Source of the DNA: Lineus longissimus
Lineage: Eukaryota; Nemertea; Pilidiophora; Heteronemertea; Lineidae
Reading direction: 5' to 3'
Length of the DNA: 64,000 bases
NCBI RefSeq assembly: GCF_910592395.1
Contig: NC_088323.1
Coordinates: forward strand, 7,130,001-7,194,000
The translations under genes were made by a program, and so were the position numbers. Shown piece by piece: positions 55,851 to 64,000 of the stretch (positions are counted from its first letter, which is position 1; the number at the start of each line of letters is the position of its first letter). Below the pieces are notes generated by a model. That model ran no database searches. It saw only the letters and a list, made by a program, of their open reading frames with translations, and had not been told where the DNA came from.

Positions 55851-56504
55851 ATTCCGGAACTCGCGTATGACTTGATGATACTTTGATATTGACAGAGGCT
55901 CTGTAAGGGTATTGTGTTACTCGTACCAAGTTTGCTCTCAATGAAATGCTGTGGCCACTGAAATGATGCTAAAAGTTGGTGCCTTATTCTGATTCTCAAT
56001 CGGCAAAATAAAGCCAGGTATCCAATATTCAAATAAATTGCTTATTCGACGAACTGATCTTCCGGAGTATGGGGTTTACAGTAGGTCGGTCTGATAATGG
56101 CTCCTGCCACTGGCACCGAGAGGCCATACAATTAAGGAAAACATACATAATGCTAACGAATCAACAATGGTTATATTGAGCACAAAGAAAAGATGTTTAC
56201 ATTGGAACAGTTTATAGGTTGGTTGAAACGGCCATCCCGATTTGCACCAGTCTAATGTGTCCCCCTGAATCCGTCTTTCTCAAGATAATAACAAGGATGA
56301 AATATTTGATTAATTTATGTATAAAATGACAAGTGCTGCGTCGGATGATAAATAGTCATGTCCTCCTAGGTTTGAAATCAGTCAATTTCGCTAATGGAAG
56401 AATTCGGGGCTATTGTGAAAACTGCTTATCTGAAGTTGACAGATTTTGGCTGAATATGGAATTTAGTAATTGCTTTTACTCCATGGCTATACATGGATAT
56501 GGCG

Positions 56505-56880
56505 GGCCATAAAGCACTGTGACCATTTTGTCATTATTTCATCAAGATGATTGCCCGACGCTCTTTGCCAATTTGACAAAACTTCAACAATTTATACTCT
56601 CGGGCAGAGAAAGGCAATCGAGGTTAAGTCATTTGCTCAAGGACATGGTGACTAAGGCGCCGCGCGAACAGTTGATTATAGTCGCCGTGACCTGCGATGT
56701 CACCATGAAAACGTGACCATCGTGGTTGGAATGCGGCTGCCGATTTGGTTAAATGAAGTCACTCGACTCATTTGCGGGGTGCTCAAATTTAGCAGTGATC
56801 CATTCGAGGGTCGAACCCATGACCTCCAAGTTACGGGAGAGCTTAAAAACTATACTATGATACCACACAGTGAGGTGGTG
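56505..56880 (-). mobile_element. tRNA-derived SINE, family B, minus strand
   Basis: Minus-strand head GTGGTATCATAGTATAG and B box ATGGGTTCGACCCTCG, with body CCTTGAGCAAATGACTTAAC. A short insertion with GTTGATTATAGTCGCCGTGA and ACCTGCGATGTCACC at 56660-56715 resembles the CAAACAAGCGATT family and may be a nested element. Confidence 0.65.
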
Positions 56881-57310
56881 GAGGGACACACATTTGTTAA
56901 CAGTTTTTATTGTGAATTGATAAAAAATTACCGATGTTTTCAACACCATCATTAGATAAATGCAAATTTATACCATTCTGATCACAAATTATCGCCTAAA
57001 TGTTTTCAGTTGCAGGTAATTATATTCAGATTCCATTAGCTATTTCTTTCTCTGTCTTAAAGGCATAGTCAGCTCCACAACTTTGTTTACATGTGGCAGA
57101 CTTGGAATTAGAAATTAACAGGCCTGTAGTGCATTAATAACGCAGGCCAACACTATGAAACTTGGCATGTATATCATTTTCATACCTATGTATGCACGCA
57201 CACAGTTGCATTGTATAAATTTGTTTTCAGCGTGTATTTCAAATTTCAAATTCAAATTCAAGCCATCAGATTTGAATGGATGCGCTTGGTCTATAAAGGT
57301 AGGTTGAGTA

Positions 57311-57488
57311 CAGTAGAACTTCTCTATTAAGGACACCCTCGGGACTGACAAGTTCTATCCTTAATAGAGAGGTGTCCTGATTAGAGAGGTCAAATTGAAT
57401 GGAAACAACCAATTTGGGACCAAGACTAGTGTCCTTTATAGCGAGGGTATCCTTGATAGAGAGGTGTCTGCTAAGGGAGGTTCTGCTG
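57311..57488 (-). mobile_element. Pogo-like MITE, reverse copy
   Basis: Starts CAGTAGAACTTCTC after TA and ends AAGGGAGGTTCTGCTG before TA; 178 bp. Confidence 0.87.
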
Positions 57489-57489
57489 T

Positions 57490-58600
57490 ATATGTTTTTA
57501 ATATGTCGTTCTCCTATTTTTATAGTGGTTATAGCCCCGGGCTCATCTCATGAATATAATCCACTATTATCACAGGTTGTTTTAAGTGAATTTTGTTGAC
57601 AATATTATTTGTTTGCAATACAGTTTGGTGCAAAGTGTTCACTTAAAGGCCTAATTCACCAATGAAAGATTATAGACCTCCTTGTTTTGAGAAACACGAG
57701 TAGTAAGAAGTATGAATTAGTATGAAGACCTCTTTCTTCCTAGGCGAAGATGGAATCTTAGGTCAGATAACCCAATCGGTGCCCAGTAGCAGTGGCATGC
57801 AAAAAATATGCAGATGACAGAGGCACTTGGCCTATGGCGCAGTGCTATATCCTTCTTTATGCCTGTTGTCCACTGCCTGCAGGTGTACCGGCTATACACC
57901 CAAATCGTTTCCCTCAAACCCTGGCAACATATGTTCACTGAGCTAAAGGAATTTGACACAATCAGCGTTTAAGTCTTCTTTTACATTTTTGCTGCCGACA
58001 AAAATAGATCTTCTCGTTTCATTTTCAAAACTCTCGCTGAACATGTGGACAACAGGGTTTCATTAGGAAACCAACGTATGGGAATTCCACAGTAATGACT
58101 CGATGCATCATACAATCTCAAGAAAACATCACATCGACCGAGTAACTTTTTAACATGTGAGTGTTTACCTTAGCTCGAGTTAACATTACCTCCCACATCC
58201 ACCCTACAAACGCGCAAATAATATCTCTGATGTTCTCATTCAGTTCGGAGTCGATAATCAATACCTACGATTGATTTTTGATCACTGCATTGATCAACGG
58301 GTCTTTGACCTGCCGATTCATAACCGTGCATTTGGAGTCTCAAGCAGTGGGTTACTGATGCAGTTAACCCCTTCAAGTCTAACATTGCTCAAGTGCTTTT
58401 TGATTGGTGATACGTAACAGTGTATTTGGAGTCTTAAACATTGGGCTACTGATGCAGTTAACCCCTTCAAGCTCAGAATGTTCAGTCAGTTGTTTCCATC
58501 AGACATTGTCAGAACGGCACACCAATGCCTGTTCTTGAAGGGACATGAGATTGGAGGGGGGGGGCTAATTTTCACATGCCACAAAAACCGAGTTTGAAGG
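57490..58600. other. Spacer with a short tandem block
   Basis: CAGTTAACCCCTTCAAG with GGAGTCT.AA.CA.TGGG.TACTGATG occurs twice at about 58335-58378 and 58426-58470. A G-run lies at 58555-58564. No gene recognised. Confidence 0.4.
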
Positions 58601-58605
58601 GAATT

Positions 58606-58892
58606 TGGAAGAGCCGCGTTGAAGTAGTGGCTCGGGTCTCTGACTGGCAGTCACAAGCTCCCTGGTTCAGTCCCCACTCTTGGTGTGAGACTCTAGGCAG
58701 GTCTCTTTACATTACGTGCCTAACTCCACCCAGGTCTCTAAATGGGCACCGGTCAGAAATGCTCAGGTTATAGTGCAGATTGAGCAGCTCATCTGAGTTC
58801 TACTCTACGTTTTCAGCTCAGACGAGGGAACAAATTTTAAGCGCTTTGGGGATGGTGTACATTATAAAAGCTATATAAGAACTTACATTCAT
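58606..58892 (+). mobile_element. tRNA-derived SINE, family C, full length
   Basis: Head GAGCCGCGTTGAAGTAGTGG, B box CCCTGGTTCAGTCCCCAC, body with CATCTGAGTTCTACTCT, and the end TTAAGCGCTTTGGGGATGG followed by AGCTATATAAGAACTTACAT. Reverse-strand relatives are at 60930-61160 and 62551-62765. Its tail runs into the 15-bp array. Confidence 0.85.
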
Positions 58893-59453
58893 TTATTTGT
58901 TGATCATTTATTTGTTGATCATTTATTTGTTGATCATTTATTTGTTGATCATTTATTTGTTGATCAATTATTTGTGATCATTTATTTGTTGATCATTTAT
59001 TTGTTGATCAATTATTTTTTGATCATTTATTTTTTGATCATTTATACATTGATCATTTATTTGTTGATTATATATTTTTTGATCAATTATTTGTTGATTA
59101 TTTATTTTTTGATCAATTATTTGTTGATCATTTATTTGTTGATCAATTATTTGTTGATCATTTATTTGTTGATCAATTATTTGTTGATCGTTTATTTGTT
59201 GATGATTTATTTGTTGATGATTTATTTGTTGATCAATTATTTGTTGATCATTTATTTGTTGTTCATTTATTTGTTGATCGTTTATTTGTTGATCATTTAT
59301 TTGTTGATCGTGTATTTGTGGATCATTTATTTGTTGATCATTTATTTGTTGATCAATTATTTGTTGATCATTTATTTGTTGATCGTTTAGTTGTTGATAA
59401 TTTAGTTGATGATCGTATATTTGTTGATCATTTATTTGTTGATCATTTATTTG
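58893..59453 (+). repeat. 15-bp array grown from a SINE tail
   Basis: About 37 copies of ATTTATTTGTTGATC with few changes, starting directly where the SINE ends (ACATTC|ATTTATTTG). 15 is divisible by three and neither strand has stops in one frame (LIIYL... and INDQQ... repeats), explaining long artefactual frames. Confidence 0.95.
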
Positions 59454-60120
59454 CACAGCGGGAAAAGAACTGACTTCAATATGCCACAGATATAGATAGC
59501 ATAGTGCTTGACGACTGGTGTCAAGAAGACAAGATTGCAGTGTCATCTTCTGCTTTGTCAGATTACGTCAGCAGTAACTCAATCCAAACAATACATCTAA
59601 TTAACAAAGAGTAGGTTGTCTTGGAGGCTTCAAAGGACATTGGAGATGAATCCAGACAATATGCGGAGACGTTTCCATTTGGTGATTACTGGTATTATCT
59701 GTTGACAGCGATTGTCTTACCAATCTCTCACACAGAGATGTTACAGGGTTCTGAGTTAGCCTCTGTCGCACTGTGTAGCCATCTTGGACAACATTGGCCG
59801 ATAAATGTTGCAATTTGGTGATGACTCTGATTAATCTGTTGACATTCAATTTCTTACCAATCTCTCTGACAGAGATATTGCTGGATCTTGCCAGAGTTGA
59901 ACCAGCCTCCTTACGCAGGACGGAAATCTATATTTGATGATGTGGTTCTGTCCCTGCTTGAATTGGCCGCCATTGTCCAAAATGGCCTCGGCAGGACCAT
60001 TTTAATTTATTACGACTTTTCGGCACCCAAGTGTTTGTGACATGGTTAAAATGGTACATTTTAGTTGAATTGACATCGTCAACATCATGACAATATATTA
60101 AGTGGCCAAGTTTATAGCGT
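59454..60120. other. Spacer, short duplication only
   Basis: TTTGGTGATTACTGGTATTATCTGTTGACA (about 59678) and TTTGGTGATGACTCTGATTA (about 59814) begin related blocks with ACCAATCTCTC.CACAGAGAT. No gene recognised. Confidence 0.4.
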
Positions 60121-60312
60121 TGTATATACCTTTCCAGAAATGGGGCGCTGAGTGTCCGAAATAGTGATGTCATAAGGGGAAACTAGGCCTTATGGTGGAG
60201 GGACAAAAGAGATAGTCATGGTTGACCAACACACTTGAATGCCTTTGATGACGGACAAGGGGGAAAAAGTTAATTCCAATGCAAGCCACCAATTTCGGGA
60301 AGCATGTATATT
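60121..60312 (-). repeat. Second copy of the 190-bp dispersed repeat
   Basis: Reverse complement of 14731-14920 in the MED1 3' region, close to full length, with scattered substitutions. Confidence 0.85.
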
Positions 60313-60929
60313 GCTGCAAAAATAGACGCTTTTCAGAATCCCAAATTTGCTCTGTATTTAAAGTAGGGGTTAATGACCATCTTTAAAAATAGTGCCTCGA
60401 ACTGTTAATTTCCAGTGCATGAAGATCTTCCTGTGAGCGTACTCTAGATTCACTGATCTAAGATCAACTCAAAATAATCAGGAAACAGGAGATGTTCTGC
60501 ACATAGTCGGTCGATGACATTTCACATGTTCAATATGGTTAAAAAACAGGTTGGTGATAATTTATCCGATAGTCATGACGTCACGTTTCAGCTTGACCTT
60601 CGTGTCGACTTCGTAGTAATTATTTAAGAGGTCTTATATCAGTGACACTGGAGTAAATTCACGTTTGACAACGTGTGATGCTAATTAGGGATCATTTCCC
60701 GCATGTCATTTTTTTAAACCACTGTGAGGAGTCTTTAAGACGTCATCATATTGAGGACAACGTTTGAAAAACGTGGACAGGTGAAACATTCAGAGAAAAC
60801 TGTCGTCGTATTATCAGCATTTTCATATTTTTCCATTTCTGAAATTCTTGATCTGTGTTCAGGTTAAAAAAAAGTTAAAGTTTAGGGTTTATAGTCTGAT
60901 ATCAACTACGATATAGGTTATCATCCGAC

Positions 60930-61162
60930 TTTACACTTTAACCCCAGTCTGTCCTGAAACCTTTCAGTAGACCTCAGATGAGCTGCTCAACCAGCGCTAC
61001 AATCTGAGCATTTCTGACCGGTACCCATTTATACACCTGGGTGCAGAGAGGCAAGTAAGACAGAGAGACAGCCTACAGTCTCACGCCGACAGTGGGGATC
61101 GAACCCGGGACCTCTTGACCGCTGGTCGAGAGTCCAAGCCACTACACCACAGCGGCTCCTCA
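60930..61162 (-). mobile_element. tRNA-derived SINE, family C, minus strand
   Basis: Minus-strand head GAGCCGCTGTGGTGTAGTGG, B box CCCGGGTTCGATCCCCAC and body GGGTACCGG. Matches 58606-58892 with a better-preserved B box. Confidence 0.85.
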
Positions 61163-61837
61163 GGTGGCAACTGATGGGACATTCATGGTGTTAAATTTGG
61201 AATGAGATATTGTAGTTTTTAGCTTCGTGTCTTTCATTACCAGGAATAATTTTTTGGCATGATAAGTAGAATTTTTGGACTTCAAATTGAGGATTATAGT
61301 CAAGAGAAGACGTGATTGCATTTCGAGAGAATAGGATTTTTTAGAAATTGTAATCTTTTGAGTGGAAAATCTTCAGAGTGATCTTGGAAGTCAAGGGGAG
61401 TTTCATTAAGGACTGACACAATAGTTGTTTCTCGAAACAACTTTAGAACAGAAATTATTTCTTCTGTGCCAGGAATATGAAAGCACAGGGATTGAGATTG
61501 CGGAAGTTTTAGAGCAGTGATTTGAAAGGTTTTTGATTTTCATAGAAGACGGAATGATTTTAATTAAAATTCCTTGAATTGTAATTTGTGGAGTTGAAGC
61601 TTGGGTTACCGTACTTTATTTACAGAAGGCAGAATCGCCATTTAAAAAAATTTATTTGTGCTGAAGAAAATCAAAATTTTGCCAGTTCAAGTGAATTTCT
61701 GAGTTTTGGATAACGACCAAAATTTGTGAATTGTGATTTGTGATTTGTGATTTGTGATTTGTGAATTTGAAAGTGAGAGTTGGTTCAAGACGGGTTATCA
61801 TTTTCTGAGACAAGTAAGCGTTTTTTGAAAAAATAAT

Positions 61838-62094
61838 ATGTGGCCGGTCCGCGTGAAGTTGCGGGACATGGTGAAGCATAGCCACAGTTTGGATGAACGG
61901 CACCGAGCGAGAGACAACTGCGAGAACTGCCGGGAGCGCGCCGCCGTGGAGCTGGGGGTCGCCTGGCCGATACGTAAACACTCGTATGACATGCATGAGC
62001 GCAATCACTCGGAGCAATGGCGCGCGGATATCTGCGACAACTACGAGTGTAACAGACGTTTTAGTTGTTTTGTCATCTCCACAAGGTTGAAGAG
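61838..62094 (+). CDS. Candidate first coding exon, unidentified gene, GC donor
   Basis: An ATG at 61838 opens 85 codons in DNA that turns sharply GC- and CpG-richer than its surroundings. The protein has mixed, non-repetitive composition rich in Arg, His and Cys (RARDNCENCRERAAVELG, ADICDNYECNRRFSC). The frame ends at AAGAG|GCAAGTAAT, which matches the GC-AG donor consensus AG|GCAAGT exactly, leaving phase 2. The next exon would lie at higher coordinates, possibly beyond the window. No family is recognised. The GC shift and donor make a real exon likely, but a chance frame is not excluded. Confidence 0.45.
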
Positions 62095-62200
62095 GCAAGT
62101 AATAATTTTTTCAGATTTTTGCTCTGAATTGTCAAGAAAATTTGACGAAATGATGTTATCGTCGACAGTGTCACAAATTCTTATGGGTGCTTTTATAATA

Positions 62201-62513
62201 CAGTAGAACCTCCCTTAGCGGACACCTCTCAATAAAGGTCACCCTCACTATTAAGGACACTAGTTTTGGTCCCAAATTGGTTGTTGTGATTCAATTTGAC
62301 CTTTCTAATCAGGACACTTCTCTCTAATAAGGACAGTAGAACCTCCCTTAGCGGACACCTCTTAATAAAGGACACCCTCGCTATTAAGGACACTAGTTTT
62401 GGTCCCAAATTGGTTGTTGCGATTCAATTTGACCTTTCTAATCAGGACACTTCTCTCTAAAAAGGACAGCACTTGTCAGTCCTGCGGGTGTCCTTAATAG
62501 AGAGGTTCTACTG
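62201..62513 (+). mobile_element. Pogo-like MITE with 133-bp partial tandem duplication
   Basis: One start at 62201 (CAGTAGAACCTCCCTTAGCG, after TA) and a second start at 62334, the first 133 bp being nearly repeated. A single right end (GAGAGGTTCTACTG) lies at 62513. Confidence 0.87.
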
Positions 62514-62550
62514 TGTATTGTACAACATTTTCAAAGCGCTTTACACTCAT

Positions 62551-62765
62551 TCCCGAGTCAAAGCTGAAAGTTTTCAGTAGAACTTTGATGAGCTGCTGAA
62601 TCAGGGCTACGACCTAGCGTTTCCGACCGATACCAATTTAAAAACCAGCTTGGAGTAAGGAAAGTTAGACAAGAGACCTGCCTTAGGTCTCATGCCGACT
62701 GCCGGGTTCAAACCAGGGACTATCCGATGAGCTCCATAATTCAGCTTTGGCCAGTAATGCAGCGA
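62551..62765 (-). mobile_element. tRNA-derived SINE, family C, worn copy
   Basis: CTTTGATGAGCTGCTGAATC, GCGTTTCCGACCGATACC and CTGCCGGGTTCAAACCAGG (B box complement) match the family, with more changes than at 60930. Confidence 0.75.
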
Positions 62766-62829
62766 GTTGCCATCCTTTTGGAATAAAATGTGGGATTACT
62801 GATTTGCCGGTATAAAAGGTAATATCTGA

Positions 62830-63590
62830 TAACAAAAATATCGCTTTGAATTTTTGCTGATACTTTGTACATTTATTTCTTTACCTCTAATCTAGCTGTG
62901 TCATTCACCACAGTTCGTTGCCCGCGTTTATTTTTATCAGCGAGTTTGTAAAAACTCTTCATTACTGCTGTATTAGAATCGGAAAAAAGCACCAAAAATA
63001 TCCATCGGCAGGGCTTATCATAGAAAGTAGGTGTTACTGATTGGCTGGGGTCATTTGTACTATGGCGGAAAGAAGATTATGTTCGAAGATATACGCACTC
63101 GCCTCGGGGGATGAAATCGTTGGTATCATACTGTTGGTGTTGATTAAAGGGGTACGCCGTTCGTAATGACTTGTGGTCCAGTTAAATAGAAATCCACTAA
63201 TACGCAATGTTGTGGCATAGTTATTGTAAGTACGAATTTGTATAAGCTTGGTATTCATAGTATTTATATTTCAGTCTACACAACGGCAATGTTGAAATTT
63301 ATATTTAGTACGTATTTCAGCAATTGGACATTTTTAAATTCAATTACAAATTCATCGAACGGCGTAAGCCTTTAAGAACTTCAAGCCGAATGTCTTGTAA
63401 ATGTGTTGATCATCCGGGATGTTTAAAGGCATATGCTGTTTGTGTTCAATGTATTTTCCAGTGGCCCAGGTAAATAGAAATAAACATTTCCGTAGTGCTG
63501 TAATTGAACATGCAAATTTGCTGAAACTTGGCATTTATATTCATTGTATATCAACTTACACAACAGCATTGTTGAAAGTATTAAGTGTGT
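62830..63590. other. Terminal spacer, weak dispersed repeat
   Basis: Two related blocks (about 63165-63360 and 63415-63585) share GAAACTTGGCAT..ATATT..T, ACA.CAACAG.C.TTGTTGAA and CATATAGC.. words, similar to 54.66 and 57.1 kb. No gene recognised. Confidence 0.35.
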
Positions 63591-63596
63591 ACTACA

Positions 63597-63679
63597 GGGT
63601 GGCCCAGAATTATCTTCCCTCACACAATGGATACACAATAGAATCCTATTGCGTGAGGGAAAATAATTCTGGGCCACCC
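63597..63679. repeat. 83-bp near-perfect hairpin
   Basis: 32-bp arms 63597-63628 (GGGTGGCCCAGAATTATCTT...) and 63648-63679 (...GAATAATTCTGGGCCACCC-type complement) pair with two mismatches around a 19-bp loop. ACTAC occurs on both sides (63591-63595 and 63680-63684). It could be a very short MITE or a structured RNA. Confidence 0.85.
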
Positions 63680-63982
63680 ACTACTTTTTCCTTTCCATGC
63701 GCACAAATGGGCTTATTCCTTGATACCCTGACCTCCCCCCGCATCACAAATCTTATAACTAACCACTGCACTTCTACGAAAGCTCAGCTAATGGAATCAT
63801 CTCGATGACCAATTTTCCCTAGTCGTACAATCCACCCACCCGAGCGTGAGAGCTCGTTGGAGGTGACACTAACTCGCCAACCATTTCCAATGGTGCCAAG
63901 CGGTATTGAGATTGACGCGGTATTACTCGGCGCATGAGTGTTCCCACCTCCTCACACAGTCATGTTCACCGAGATTATACTA

Positions 63983-64000
63983 CAGTGGAACCTCGCTTAG
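63983..64000 (+). mobile_element. Start of a pogo-like MITE cut by the window end
   Basis: TA followed by CAGTGGAACCTCGCTTAG, the family's left end; the remainder lies outside the window. Confidence 0.8.

Noticed and set aside
58968-59546. Asn/Gln/Asp-rich 192-codon frame, prion-like in look
   Set aside because: It is the complement of the 15-bp SINE-tail array, which is open on both strands by composition.
61652-62098. 148-codon minus-strand frame
   Set aside because: It overlaps the more convincing plus-strand candidate exon, and its distal half runs through the simple GTGATTT repeat.

Overview
This window is nuclear DNA from a multicellular animal. It holds spliced genes with GT-AG introns, large repeat-filled spacers, tRNA-headed SINEs and many short inverted-repeat transposons. 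The three recognisable genes are MED1, an ankyrin/SOCS-box gene and ORMDL. Their divergence from the vertebrate proteins, together with the repeat content, suggests an invertebrate, perhaps a marine lophotrochozoan or invertebrate deuterostome. The species cannot be fixed from the sequence alone.

Layout. Positions 1-1229: upstream DNA with a CCAAT-bearing inverted repeat. 1230-14317 (+): MED1, the Mediator middle-module subunit, in 13 coding exons whose phases all agree. The last exon is 4.2 kb and encodes the disordered C-terminal half with two LXXLL motifs. The introns hold minisatellites, a SINE and pogo-like MITEs. 14318-17040: probable MED1 3' UTR and spacer. 17041-18700: a 59-60 bp minisatellite with higher-order structure. 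19601-20975: MITEs. 21060-23276 (-): an intronless coding block for a 738-residue ankyrin-repeat protein ending in a SOCS box, with a spliced 5' UTR. 24650-25141: an inverted duplication with 131-bp arms, between the divergent ankyrin and ORMDL genes. 25307-26212: a 906-bp foldback transposon with a perfect 9-bp target-site duplication. 28084-29447 (+): ORMDL, the ER regulator of serine palmitoyltransferase, in three coding exons.

From 30 kb to the end no complete gene is recognised. The DNA is dominated by tandem arrays: 24 bp at 32.5-35.5 kb, about 147 bp at 43.3-45.2 kb, 63 bp at 49.7-50.4 kb, 30 bp at 50.8-51.1 kb and 15 bp at 58.9-59.5 kb. Between them lie SINEs and at least four MITE families. 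Several arrays appear to have grown out of pieces of mobile elements: the 24-bp array from a MITE arm, the 15-bp array from a SINE tail, and an 18-bp array from a pogo-like MITE. Candidate first exons of unidentified genes lie near 36.4 kb, 40.0-40.2 kb and 61.84-62.09 kb. The last has a GC-type splice donor. The three named genes act in transcription, probable ubiquitin ligation and sphingolipid control, with no sign that they form one pathway.
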